Shown here: positions 35,637 to 43,914 of the stretch, piece after piece
Layout: each line of letters starts with the position of its first letter
Position numbering within the stretch: the first letter of the stretch is position 1
DNA from: Curvibacter sp. AEP1-3
GTDB taxonomy: Bacteria; Pseudomonadota; Gammaproteobacteria; Burkholderiales; Burkholderiaceae_C
NCBI RefSeq assembly: GCF_002163715.1
Contig: NZ_CP015698.1
Location: 1,984,001-2,048,000, forward strand
Direction of reading: 5' to 3'
Length of the DNA: 64,000 nt
Notes under the pieces: generated by a model
Database searches by the model: none
Seen by the model: only the letters and a program-made list of their open reading frames with translations
Told to the model about the DNA's origin: nothing
Program-made: the position numbers and the translations under genes

Positions 35637-35641
35637 AGGCG

Positions 35642-35950
35642 TCAGTGGGTTGCGGGCCTATTGTCACACCCGGACAGCAAGCTGCGGTGGCGCTGGATCA
35701 GGCTGCGCAGGCGGTCGCGCTCGGCATCGGCCATCCGGTCAAACAGGTCAGCCGCCTTTTGCACATCGTGCAGCACCTGGGGCACGTAACCGGGGCGGCG
35801 CTCCAGCAGGCGCAGGGCGTGCTCCCGGTCAAAGCGCGGGCCCCACACCAGGGCCATGACTTCGGCGTGAGGTTCTTCATAGCCCTCCAGCACCACGGCC
35901 CCGTAGGCGCGCAAGGGTGCTGCAATGGCGCTCAGGGTTGCGGGCGCCAT
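35642..35950 (-). CDS. Small protein of unknown function in the two-component operon
   Basis: A 102-residue protein (from ATG 35950; an in-frame TTG at 35959 would add three residues and overlap the Spy-like stop). It has no signal peptide. The C-terminal half is a charged, probably helical segment (AEVMALVWGPRFDREHALRL, ADLFDRMADAERDRLRSLIQ). I do not recognise the family. Its position between the Spy-like gene and the response regulator, with almost no spacing, suggests a part in the same envelope response. Confidence 0.6.
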   Translation of the reverse strand: MAPATLSAIAAPLRAYGAVVLEGYEEPHAEVMALVWGPRFDREHALRLLERRPGYVPQVLHDVQKAADLFDRMADAERDRLRSLIQRHRSLLSGCDNRPATH

Positions 35951-35955
35951 GACGA

Positions 35956-36444
35956 TCAACCCCGGCTGAACCAGTGACCGCGACCGTCCATGTAGTCGCG
36001 CACCTTCTGCTGTTGGGCCGGGTTCAGGCTGTTGTAGAAGTTTGCCATGGCAGCAATGACTTCGGGGCTCTTGGTCTGGATAGCGGCGGTTTTGTCGTTG
36101 ATCAGGGTCTGGGCGCGGGTGGCGTCAAATTTGTCGCCGGCCACAAGTGCCTTCACTTCAGCGCGCGGGTCCTTGGTCTGGCCTATCAGGGCCGCACGCT
36201 GCTCGAACATCTTGTCACCCACGACGGCCAGCAGCTTCTTCTGGTCAGCGTTCAGGTCGAGTTTGCCGCCCACTTTGTCGACCATCTTGTCGCGTTGGGT
36301 GGCGTATTGCTCGGCACTCATGTTGGCACCGAAATCATGCGGGCGGTGGCCGCAGGCTGCGAGGCCACCGACCAGCACCAGGGCGGTCACGGCACCGATG
36401 AGCGTACGTTTGGCATGGCTACGAAGGAAGAAGTTGGTCATCAC
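35956..36444 (-). CDS. Spy/CpxP-like periplasmic protein
   Basis: A 162-residue exported protein. The N-terminus is a lipoprotein-like signal (TALVLVGGLAACGHRPHD, lipobox LAAC). The mature part is helical and has LTADQ-type motifs in diverged form (KLDLNADQKKLLAVVGDKM and SLNPAQQQKVRDYMD), the mark of Spy/CpxP envelope chaperones. Such proteins bind unfolded substrates or quench the sensor kinase. It heads the operon of the two-component system downstream, as cpxP does next to cpxRA. Confidence 0.78.
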   Translation of the reverse strand: MMTNFFLRSHAKRTLIGAVTALVLVGGLAACGHRPHDFGANMSAEQYATQRDKMVDKVGGKLDLNADQKKLLAVVGDKMFEQRAALIGQTKDPRAEVKALVAGDKFDATRAQTLINDKTAAIQTKSPEVIAAMANFYNSLNPAQQQKVRDYMDGRGHWFSRG

Positions 36445-36500
36445 GGTCTTTCTGAACCCAGTCGGGTAGTTGGAATATGACCGTGATGGTGCCGAAGTGC

Positions 36501-36521
36501 CCCTGACACAGGGTGTCAGGG
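36501..36521. promoter_or_regulatory. Perfect 9-bp inverted repeat upstream of the Spy-like gene
   Basis: CCCTGACAC and GTGTCAGGG flank three bases. It is 57 bases upstream of the Spy-like start and about 70 bases beyond the SDR stop. It may be an operator or the 3' end of the liv-SDR transcript. No T-run is adjacent. Confidence 0.45.
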
Positions 36522-36527
36522 CGGTTG

Positions 36528-36543
36528 CGGTTTGTTTCGGTTT
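36528..36543. promoter_or_regulatory. CGGTTT direct repeats, possible OmpR-family site
   Basis: Two CGGTTT hexamers (36528-36533 and 36538-36543) are spaced exactly 10 bp apart, preceded by a partial third (CGGTTG). Direct repeats on one helix face are the usual binding layout of OmpR-type regulators such as the one encoded in this operon. Confidence 0.45.
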
Positions 36544-36592
36544 ATTTCATAGGCGCGGGACCGGTCGCAGAATGCCGGTCCACGCCATCCGG

Positions 36593-37357
36593 TCAGAGGT
36601 AGGTCGATGCCAGGCCACCATCGACTGGCAAGTTGATCCCGCTGACCCAGCGGGATGCGTCACTGCACATGAATGCGATGACAGAAGCCACTTCGTCGCT
36701 GAAGGCGGGGCGCTTCATGCGGTGGGCATCTTTCTCCACCCGCTCGTTGCCCAGCATTTGCACAAAGTCGCCCAGGATGGGAGTGAACACCGGGCCGGGC
36801 GCAACACAGTTCATCCGGACGTTGCGCTCCAGGAACAGCTTTTGAGACTGGGTGTACGTCCAGACAATCAGTGCCTCTTTGAAGTACTGGTAGCAGGTCT
36901 CTTGCGCAACGGGGTTTTTGGCAAGCCAGGCCTGCCCTTCAGCGAAAGAGCTGGTCTGGCCCAGCGTGCGGTGCAGCTCCAGGCGGGCTGCCCACTCGGC
37001 GCCCAAAATGGAAGAAATGTTCACCACGCTGCCGCCGGTCATGCGGTCCAGCAGACCCAGCGTCAGATGCCGCAGGCCGAGGTAATTGACCTTGGCCACC
37101 AGATCCACTGGCGAAGTACCGGGTACACCGGCGATGTTGCACAGCGCATCAATGCGCGCCGGCAACTGGGTAATGGCCGCGTCAATGGCGGCGGGAGTGG
37201 ACAAGTCCGCCTTGACGAAGCCGTCCAGCGTCAGCGTCGGGTCGTTGCGGTCCACGCCGATGACGCGTGCGCCCTGAAGGCGCAACAGCTTGGCGGTGTC
37301 GCTGCCGATGCCGGAGCTGACGCCGGTAATGACAATGGTTTTTCCTTGAAAGCTCAT
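36593..37357 (-). CDS. SDR dehydrogenase, coniferyl-alcohol dehydrogenase-like
   Basis: A 254-residue short-chain dehydrogenase. It has the cofactor motif ITGVSSGIGSDTAKLL, VIGVDRNDPTLTLDGFVKAD and NIAGVPG, and ends with WVSGINLPVDGGLAST. The text GVDRN.P.LTLD.F and the overall length recall CalA (coniferyl alcohol dehydrogenase) and 3-alpha-hydroxysteroid dehydrogenases. The active-site Tyr and Lys are in CYQYFKEALIVWT (YxxxK), shifted to an alpha-HSD-like pattern. ATG 37357 overlaps the livM stop by 4 bases, so it is the last gene of the transporter operon and probably oxidises the imported aromatic alcohol. Confidence 0.85.
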   Translation of the reverse strand: MSFQGKTIVITGVSSGIGSDTAKLLRLQGARVIGVDRNDPTLTLDGFVKADLSTPAAIDAAITQLPARIDALCNIAGVPGTSPVDLVAKVNYLGLRHLTLGLLDRMTGGSVVNISSILGAEWAARLELHRTLGQTSSFAEGQAWLAKNPVAQETCYQYFKEALIVWTYTQSQKLFLERNVRMNCVAPGPVFTPILGDFVQMLGNERVEKDAHRMKRPAFSDEVASVIAFMCSDASRWVSGINLPVDGGLASTYL

Positions 37358-38355
37358 GATGCAGATTTCCTTTGAAGAGTGAGGGGAGAAACAGTTGAAG
37401 CCGGGGCGGCAGGCCCCGGAGCGGGCGTGGTGCCCAGAGCGCGGCGGGCCTGCCAGTCGTCCCACAGTCCGGCCAGGCCGCGTGGCAACCACAAGGCAAA
37501 AACTATGGCGACAACACCCAGCCCGGCGAGATACCAGGGGCCGAGGTGGCCCAGGCTTTCCTGCAGGATGAACAAAAGCAGAGCGCCCACCAGCGGACCC
37601 CACTGGCTGCGCAGCCCGCCCACCAGGGCCATGAACAGCATCAACACAGACCACTGAACGCCGAAGTTGGTGCGGGGCAGAAAAGTGATGGCGGTTGCCA
37701 ACCAGGCAACACCGGCTAAGGCCGCCCCCAGTGAAGCCAGCACGAACACCCAGCGTTGTGTGGTCATGACGCGAACGCCCAGAGAAGCGGCGGCCTCATC
37801 GTCTTCCCCGATGGCACGGGTGGCAGTACCGACCGCACTGCGCATCATCCAGATGGTGACACCCAGCATGAATGCCAGCGAGCCCAGCGCCATCCAGAAA
37901 CCGATGTTGCGGCGCAGCTCTGGCTCGACCCCATTGAGGGCCAGCAAAGACGTGCCGGTTTCGCCCTGCACCATCGGGTCGAGCATTACCAGAATGCGGA
38001 TGACCTCGGCAATCACCCAGGTCGCGATGGCAAACTCGCCCTCTTTCAGCCGCAGCACAAAGAACGACAACACCCAAGCCGCCACCGCCGCACCTACCGC
38101 ACCCGCGAAAAGCGCCGGGTAGGCACTCCAGCCACCGCCAACCAGGCGCAGGGCAAAGTAGGCCCCCAATCCGAAAAACGCCTGCTGGCCGACCGACACC
38201 AAGCCTGCCTGTCCGGCCAGAAGACCCCAGGTGGAGGCCAGCAACATGAATACAAACAGGGTAGTGAGCTTGTCGATTGCATTCGCCCCCAGCAGCAGGG
38301 GCAAAGCAGCCAGGGCCACAGCGGCAACCGTCATCCAGGAAATAGGGTGTTTCAT
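37354..38355 (-). CDS. livM: Branched-chain-type ABC transporter permease LivM
   Basis: A 333-residue membrane permease with about nine hydrophobic helices and the family signature GLVSVGQQAFFGLGAYFALRL near the N-terminus and EDDEAAASLGVRV in the cytoplasmic EAA-like loop. Together with LivH it forms the channel of a HAAT-type importer. It overlaps livH and the SDR gene by 4 bases each. Confidence 0.93.
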   Translation of the reverse strand: MKHPISWMTVAAVALAALPLLLGANAIDKLTTLFVFMLLASTWGLLAGQAGLVSVGQQAFFGLGAYFALRLVGGGWSAYPALFAGAVGAAVAAWVLSFFVLRLKEGEFAIATWVIAEVIRILVMLDPMVQGETGTSLLALNGVEPELRRNIGFWMALGSLAFMLGVTIWMMRSAVGTATRAIGEDDEAAASLGVRVMTTQRWVFVLASLGAALAGVAWLATAITFLPRTNFGVQWSVLMLFMALVGGLRSQWGPLVGALLLFILQESLGHLGPWYLAGLGVVAIVFALWLPRGLAGLWDDWQARRALGTTPAPGPAAPASTVSPLTLQRKSAS

Positions 38356-39287
38356 GGCTGCGCCTCCAGCGTCTTGTGCGCAGATATGGACGACGCTTTA
38401 CCCCCGGGTACCGGCCAGATGGAGAGGCCCAGTCCGTCCCGGTATTGCTTCCAGAGACGTCCGCCCAGCACCACCAGGAACAAGAGGTGTCCCCCGAGCT
38501 GGAACCCTTGAGGCGACACCAATGCGCCAAAGCTTTGCGCCAGGCCCAGCAGGATGCCACCCAGCAAGGTACCCCACAGCGAGCCGATGCCCCCGATGAC
38601 CACCGCCTCAAAGGCCATGATCAACAGCAAGGGGCCGCCGTAGGGCTCTATCGTGGCGCGTGTGGCCAGCATGGCGCCCGCCAAAGCGGCCAAACCCACC
38701 GAAATGGCCGCAGCGGCGCGGTGTACCCGCCCGGCGTCCACACCGCAGAGTGCGGCGGCCTCCGGGTCGGACGAGGCTGCACGGATGGAGCGGCCCAGCC
38801 GGGTCCAGCTCAGCAGGGCTTGCAAGGCAGCCAGCACAGCCACCCCCAGCACCAGCGTCAACACAGAAAGTTGGCCCACGATGATGTCGCCTGGCAAAGT
38901 CCAGCTCGCCCAAGAAAGCTCGCCCAGTGCGTCTGCCAGTGAACGTGCCTCGGAGCCGAATACACCGTACAGCGCGTTCTGGATCAATGCGCCCAGCCCC
39001 ATGGTGACCAGCAAAGGCAGCAGCACCCCCGACCGCAGCGTGCGTGCCAGCACCCAATGCTGCAAGAGCATGCCCACCACCCCCATGGCCGGGACCGTGG
39101 CCAGCACGGCCAGCCAGGGCGACCAGCCCAGGCCCACCAACCACAACACCACGAAAGCGCCGAGCATGGCGAGATCGCCGTGTGCCAGGTTGATGATGCG
39201 CATGACGCCGAACATCAGCGACAGCCCGGCCGCCAGCACGGCGTAATAGCCCCCCAGCAGGGTGCCTTGAATCAGTGCATCCATCAT
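38352..39287 (-). CDS. livH: Branched-chain-type ABC transporter permease LivH
   Basis: A 311-residue permease with eight or so hydrophobic helices. The LivH hallmark is at the N-terminus (GTLLGGYYAVLAAGLSLMFG followed by INLAHGDLAMLGAF), and the cytoplasmic loop reads SIRAASSDPEAAALCGVD. It pairs with LivM. ATG 39287 overlaps the livF stop. Confidence 0.94.
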   Translation of the reverse strand: MMDALIQGTLLGGYYAVLAAGLSLMFGVMRIINLAHGDLAMLGAFVVLWLVGLGWSPWLAVLATVPAMGVVGMLLQHWVLARTLRSGVLLPLLVTMGLGALIQNALYGVFGSEARSLADALGELSWASWTLPGDIIVGQLSVLTLVLGVAVLAALQALLSWTRLGRSIRAASSDPEAAALCGVDAGRVHRAAAAISVGLAALAGAMLATRATIEPYGGPLLLIMAFEAVVIGGIGSLWGTLLGGILLGLAQSFGALVSPQGFQLGGHLLFLVVLGGRLWKQYRDGLGLSIWPVPGGKASSISAHKTLEAQP

Positions 39288-40033
39288 GCGGTGTGCTCCA
39301 CACCGAAGTAGGCTTCGGTAACAAGATTGCGGTCCAGCCCGGCCGCGGCTGCGGCAAGCACAATGCGGCCCTCGCGCAGGCAGAGCACCCGGTCGGCGAA
39401 CGCCATGGCGCGCCCCAGGTCCTGCTCCACCAACAGCAAGGTGGTGCCGGCCTCACGGCGCAGCTCTTCCAGGTGCCGGTACACCTCGTCCACCGCACGC
39501 GGCGACAGGCCCAAGGACACCTCATCGATCAGCAGCACGGTGGGGTTGGTCATCAGCGCACGGGCGATGGCCGCCGCTTGCCGCTGACCGCCTGACAGCG
39601 CCCCTGCGGGCCGGTGCATCAGCGGCTTGAGCGCAGGCAAGGCCTGCACCACACGCTCGATCGACCAGCTGGCATCGCCATCCCGCTGGCGGCCCCGGTG
39701 CTCTTGTGCGAGCAACAGGTTTTCGCGCACCGTCATGTCGGCGAACAGTCGTCGCCCCTCTGGCACCAAGGCCAGACCTTGCTGCACCCGGCGATGCGCA
39801 GGCTGGGCGCTCAATTCGGTCCCGCCCAGCCAGATACTGCCGGCTTGCGTGGGGTGTACGCCCGCCAGGGTGCGCAACAAGGTGGTTTTGCCCGCTCCGT
39901 TGGAGCCCACCAGCGCCACGGTTTCCCCGGGTTTGAGTTCCAGCGAAACGTCCCGCACCGCCACCAGTTGCCCGTGGCTGGCGCGCAGCTCGCGGGCTTC
40001 AAGAATAGGATTCATCGAACCATGCTGAGTCAT
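39284..40033 (-). CDS. livF: ABC transporter ATP-binding protein LivF
   Basis: A 249-residue ABC ATPase. Walker A is GSNGAGKTT, the signature is LSGGQRQAAAIARAL and Walker B is VLLIDEVSLGLSP. Position and size fit LivF. The start at 40033 overlaps the livG stop; an internal Met at 40015 (MNPILEAREL) is an alternative. Confidence 0.94.
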   Translation of the reverse strand: MTQHGSMNPILEARELRASHGQLVAVRDVSLELKPGETVALVGSNGAGKTTLLRTLAGVHPTQAGSIWLGGTELSAQPAHRRVQQGLALVPEGRRLFADMTVRENLLLAQEHRGRQRDGDASWSIERVVQALPALKPLMHRPAGALSGGQRQAAAIARALMTNPTVLLIDEVSLGLSPRAVDEVYRHLEELRREAGTTLLLVEQDLGRAMAFADRVLCLREGRIVLAAAAAGLDRNLVTEAYFGVEHTA

Positions 40034-40761
40034 GCAGGCACCCCGCCCAGATAGGCCTCGACCACCTGCGGATCATTCATCACCGTGTGCGGATCGCCCT
40101 GCGCCAGCACGGTGCCGGCGTCCATACAGACCAGCCGGTCCACGACCTTGAGCAGCGCGTGGAGCACGTGCTCGATCCATACCACCGTCAAACCTTCATC
40201 CCGCAAAGAGGCCACCAGACCCGAGAGGTGAATCAGCTCGGCTTCCGTCAGGCCACCGCCGATTTCGTCCAGCAACAGCACCCGGGGCCCGGTCGCCAGC
40301 GCGCGTGCGAGTTCGAGCCGCTTGCGGTCCATCAGACCCAAACTGGCTGCGGGACGCTGTGCCATGGCGGTGAGTCCGCAGCGCTCCAGACTGTCCAACA
40401 CCGCGCGCTCTGCCTGCGGCCCGCGCAGTCCGGCGCCATGCTGGGCGGCGACCAGCGTGTTGTCGAACACACTCAGATTAAGAAAGGGCCGGGGCACTTG
40501 GTGGGTGCGGGCAATGCCCGCACGGCAGCGACGGGCTGCGTCCCAGGTGTCGATGGGCTTGCCATCGAACCGGACGCTGCCGCTGCTGGCAGGCACCGTA
40601 CCCGCCAGCACGCTGAATAGCGTGGTCTTGCCGGCACCGTTGGGGCCCACAACCCCGAGCGCCTCGCCTTGGCGCAGACTCACATCCACACCGTGCAAGA
40701 CCTGCAGACGGCCAAAGTGCTTGCACACGCCCCCGGCCTCCAGGATGAATTGTTCAGACAT
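40030..40761 (-). CDS. livG: ABC transporter ATP-binding protein LivG
   Basis: A 243-residue ABC ATPase. Walker A is GPNGAGKTT and Walker B is VLLLDEIGGGLTEAE. The signature segment reads SLGLMDRKRLELARAL, lacking the usual LSGGQ but matching the variant seen in many LivG proteins. It lies 28 bases downstream of the binding-protein gene and is coupled to livF. Confidence 0.93.
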   Translation of the reverse strand: MSEQFILEAGGVCKHFGRLQVLHGVDVSLRQGEALGVVGPNGAGKTTLFSVLAGTVPASSGSVRFDGKPIDTWDAARRCRAGIARTHQVPRPFLNLSVFDNTLVAAQHGAGLRGPQAERAVLDSLERCGLTAMAQRPAASLGLMDRKRLELARALATGPRVLLLDEIGGGLTEAELIHLSGLVASLRDEGLTVVWIEHVLHALLKVVDRLVCMDAGTVLAQGDPHTVMNDPQVVEAYLGGVPA

Positions 40762-40789
40762 CGATGGTCGTCTCTATGCGTGCGCGGGC

Positions 40790-42094
40790 TCAGCCCAGGC
40801 GGTAAGGCTTCATCGCAGCGGTCAGCGGAACTTTCGGGTTGTCCGCGTTGGAGACGATTTCCAGGCCGAACTTGTTCGCGCCGCCCTTGCCGCGCACCCA
40901 CTGCACCCCGACCAGGCCGGTCGTGGCACAGTTCGCGACCGGTCCGGTGGTGAAATCCACCTGGCCCACAGCGGTCTCGGTTTTCAAACGGGACATCGCC
41001 TGCGCCAGCGAGGCACGGTCTTTGGGGTCTGCTGCGCTGCGCACGGTCGCTATGGCCGCATCAAACAGGGATGCGGTTGCACCGATCTGCTGGTTCCAGG
41101 TCTTGCCGCTGGCTTTTTCGTATCCGTCGGCCAACTGCATGCTGGTCATGCCGGTAGCGGGTGAGGAAAACGGGAAGCTGCGGTGCCAGTACGCGCCGGC
41201 ATGCAGGCCGTCGCCCAACTGGCCCATGGCCTCCAGCTCGGCCGGGAACAGGCCGGCCTTGGCCAGTTGCACGATCTTGACCTGCTTAGCCAGGCCCCGC
41301 TGAGCCGCCTGGCGCCAGAACACCGCGAAGTCGGGTGGGAAGGGGAAGGTGTTAAAGATCTCGATGCCTTCTTTGCGGAACAGCGCGATCTGCGCAGAAA
41401 AGTCGGTCAATCCGTTTTGGTAAGGCCCGGCATCCACCACCGTGAAACCGGCCTTCTGCAAGGAGGGAATCAACATGGCGCGGATAGCGTTTCCGTCGGC
41501 ATCGGCGGGTAGCAGCATGCCCACCTTTTTATTGGTGGGGACCTTGCTCCACTGGTCGGTATAGAGTTTGGCAAAGTTGCCCACGCCGAAACAGAAGTGG
41601 TACGTCCATTTGAAGGGCGAGGGCTCGCCAGGCTTGGCGCCGCGCCCGAAATAGAACGCCTCCCATGGGCTGGTCGTGGAAAGTGCCGGGACCCCGGCGG
41701 CTTCGCACGCATCGGCCACCGGATTCACGGTTTCGGGGGTGGAGGTGGAGAGCACGAAATCCACCTTGTCGGAGTTGATCAACTCCTTGGCCATGGCCGC
41801 TGCGCGCACCGGGTTGCTCTGGGTGTCTTTGGCGATGAACTCGATGTTGTAGCGTTTGCCGCCCGACTCGACGCCACCCGCCCATTGTTTGCGCACCTGG
41901 TCGAGCACGAACCCGTCACCCTCGCCGAACAGCGCCAAGGGACCGGAACGCGGACTGACAACGCCAATGCGCAGGGTCTGGGTTTGCGGGCGTGCGATCA
42001 CCGGAAAGGCGCCGATTCCGGCCACGGCCAGCCCGGCAGATAGCGCGCGGCGGCGGGAAACTCCGGTACCGGAGGATGTTTTTTTTTGTGTCAT
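40790..42094 (-). CDS. ABC transporter substrate-binding protein (LivK-type)
   Basis: A 434-residue periplasmic binding protein, fold type I. The N-terminus is a Tat-like signal with twin arginines (SRRRALSAGLAVAGIGAFPV). The mature protein has LRIGVVSPRSGPLALFGEGD, FVLSTSTPETVNPVADACEA and a hinge typical of LivK. It is longer than amino-acid-binding LivK proteins, and many such homologues bind aromatic compounds. It follows the aldehyde dehydrogenase by 88 bases. The start is ATG 42094, with GGAGAC upstream. Confidence 0.9.
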   Translation of the reverse strand: MTQKKTSSGTGVSRRRALSAGLAVAGIGAFPVIARPQTQTLRIGVVSPRSGPLALFGEGDGFVLDQVRKQWAGGVESGGKRYNIEFIAKDTQSNPVRAAAMAKELINSDKVDFVLSTSTPETVNPVADACEAAGVPALSTTSPWEAFYFGRGAKPGEPSPFKWTYHFCFGVGNFAKLYTDQWSKVPTNKKVGMLLPADADGNAIRAMLIPSLQKAGFTVVDAGPYQNGLTDFSAQIALFRKEGIEIFNTFPFPPDFAVFWRQAAQRGLAKQVKIVQLAKAGLFPAELEAMGQLGDGLHAGAYWHRSFPFSSPATGMTSMQLADGYEKASGKTWNQQIGATASLFDAAIATVRSAADPKDRASLAQAMSRLKTETAVGQVDFTTGPVANCATTGLVGVQWVRGKGGANKFGLEIVSNADNPKVPLTAAMKPYRLG

Positions 42095-42182
42095 GTCTGT
42101 CTCCTGACCGGAGTCTTTGCTCCGGTTCTTGTCTGGAAAGGAAGTCCCCGCCGCAGGCGGGGAAAGGCGTTGAATCAGTGGG

Positions 42183-43658
42183 TCAGAAGGGGAACTGCGG
42201 CACCGAGGCTTTGACAGTGATCCACTTCCAACGTGTGTATTCATCGACATCGGCAGGGCCACCGACCGCGCTGCCGTTGCCGCCCAGGCCTGGTCCGCCG
42301 AAGGGGTTGGTGCAGTCGTCGTTCACGGTCTGGTCGTTGATGTGGACCATGCCGGCGTTGATGCGCTCACCAATGGCCATGGCACGACCGACATCACGGC
42401 TGATGACTGCGGCCGACAGCCCGCCCTGGCTGGTATTGGCCAATGCGATGGCTTCTTCATCGGAGCTAAATGTGACGAGGTTGACCAGCGGCCCGAAGGG
42501 CTCGTCATCAAAACTGCGCATACCCGGCTTCACCCCGGACAGCACCGTGGGTTTGTAGCAAAGGCCGTCAAAGGTGCCACCGGCTTCCAGCTTGGCGCCC
42601 TGGCGGACGGTTTCTTGCACCACGGCGTCGAAACGTGCCAACTGTTTGGCATCAATCATCGGCCCGAGTGCGACCTGGCCGCTGGCTCCATCGCCCACCG
42701 GCAGGTGGGTGGCCTTGCCAACGAGCCGTGCCTTCAGGCCTTCGGCGATGGCGCTGTGCACCAGCACACGGTTGCTGGCCATGCAGATCTGACCCTGGTG
42801 GAACCAGGCACCGAACGCGGCGGCACTGGCCGCGGCATCAAGGTCCGCATCTTCCAGAATGATGAGGTTGTTCGCACCACCCAATTCCAGGGACACCTTT
42901 TTGAGATGCTTGCCGGCCAACTCGCCGATGCGGCGCCCCACTGCGGGCGAACCTGTGAAGGCGATCATGGGCACGCGGGGGTCAGTGACCAAGGCTTCTC
43001 CGGCCTCGGCATTGCCGGGCAGCACCTGCAAGACGCCAGGAGGAAGCCCGGCTTCCTCAAACACCTTCGCGAGAATAAAGCCGCCGCTGGCCGGTGTGCG
43101 CACGTCCGGTTTCAGAACCACCGCATTGCCCAGCGCCAGCGCTGGAGCCACAGAACGCAGACTCAAAATCAGGGGGAAGTTGAACGGGGAAATCACGCCC
43201 ACCACGCCGTGTGGAACCCGGCGCGCTATGGACAGGCGCCCCGGCGTGCTCGGCAACACCTGGCCTTGCGACTGCATCGGCATAGCCGCAGCGAGGCGGC
43301 ACAACACCACCGCCTCGCGGACCTCGTGCTGGCCCTTGGCAATGATGCCGCCGGTCTCACGGGCAATCAGCAAGGCCAGTTCATCGAAGTGGAGTTCAAA
43401 GAGGGCGGCGGCCTTCAGCAGGATGGCAGCGCGGTCACGAGGGGGCACGTCGGCCCATGCTGCCTGGGTCGCATGCGCCCGTGCGATGCCCGCAGTCATG
43501 TTGGCGGCACTTGCCACGCCGACACGCCACAGCGGCTTGCCGGTTGCGGGCTCCAGCACGTCCTGACTGTCGGCCAGCCGTGTGTGCCATCCACCGTCAA
43601 AGGCTGTGCCGTTCCAGCATGCCGTATCGACCCAATTGAAGTGTTGTGCTAAGCCCAT
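42183..43658 (-). CDS. Aromatic-aldehyde dehydrogenase
   Basis: A 491-residue NAD(P)-dependent aldehyde dehydrogenase similar to benzaldehyde, vanillin and salicylaldehyde dehydrogenases. It has VISPFNFPLILSLRSVAPAL, SLELGGANNLIILEDADLD (Glu) and FHQGQICMASNRVLVH (catalytic Cys). The start ATG 43658 is preceded by AAGGAGATAG; a longer frame up to 43868 runs through the promoter region and is rejected. It is the first gene of the transporter-SDR operon, with a sigma54-type promoter 60-75 bases upstream, so it is probably induced by the aromatic ligand of the divergent activator. Confidence 0.92.
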   Translation of the reverse strand: MGLAQHFNWVDTACWNGTAFDGGWHTRLADSQDVLEPATGKPLWRVGVASAANMTAGIARAHATQAAWADVPPRDRAAILLKAAALFELHFDELALLIARETGGIIAKGQHEVREAVVLCRLAAAMPMQSQGQVLPSTPGRLSIARRVPHGVVGVISPFNFPLILSLRSVAPALALGNAVVLKPDVRTPASGGFILAKVFEEAGLPPGVLQVLPGNAEAGEALVTDPRVPMIAFTGSPAVGRRIGELAGKHLKKVSLELGGANNLIILEDADLDAAASAAAFGAWFHQGQICMASNRVLVHSAIAEGLKARLVGKATHLPVGDGASGQVALGPMIDAKQLARFDAVVQETVRQGAKLEAGGTFDGLCYKPTVLSGVKPGMRSFDDEPFGPLVNLVTFSSDEEAIALANTSQGGLSAAVISRDVGRAMAIGERINAGMVHINDQTVNDDCTNPFGGPGLGGNGSAVGGPADVDEYTRWKWITVKASVPQFPF

Positions 43659-43718
43659 GTCTATCTCCTTGTGGTTGAGGTTGTGTGGCCGGACGGACCA
43701 AGCCATGTGCACTACTTC

Positions 43719-43733
43719 GCAATGGGCATACCA
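43719..43733 (-). promoter_or_regulatory. Sigma54 (-24/-12) promoter of the aldehyde dehydrogenase operon
   Basis: On the minus strand TGGTATGCCCATTGC has GG and GC separated by exactly ten bases, with a TTGC at the -12 element as in the consensus TGGCACG-N4-TTGC. It is 60 bases upstream of the dehydrogenase start and about 115 bases from the upstream palindrome, a normal enhancer distance. Confidence 0.75.
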
Positions 43734-43846
43734 AGTCCCCGGCACCACGCACCCCAAGGGGCCACGGCAAGGGGGACTTTCAGAGTGAAAACTCCGGACA
43801 AACCCTGAGCGGCTTTCAAGACCCCGAAACTGCCGTTTTCGAGGGT

Positions 43847-43905
43847 AAATATGAATGTATAGATACATTTTTGACTGTCAAAATTGAATCTATACATTCA
43901 TATTT
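43847..43905. promoter_or_regulatory. 59-bp palindrome, probable enhancer/operator of the sigma54 activator
   Basis: Perfect 18-bp arms (43847-43864 and 43888-43905, beginning AAATATGAATGTATAGAT) flank a core TTTGAC-T-GTCAAA with the same centre at 43876. Only two of the 29 base pairs are mismatched. Both strands carry TTGAC(T/A) with TACATT 16 bases on, giving symmetric divergent sigma70-like promoters inside the palindrome. It abuts the regulator start. Confidence 0.85.
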
Positions 43906-43914
43906 GGTGCATTT

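Noticed and set aside
42183..43868. Longer start of the aldehyde dehydrogenase at 43868
   Set aside because: The added 70 codons run through the sigma54 promoter and the palindrome; ATG 43658 has a strong ribosome site and the normal family N-terminus.
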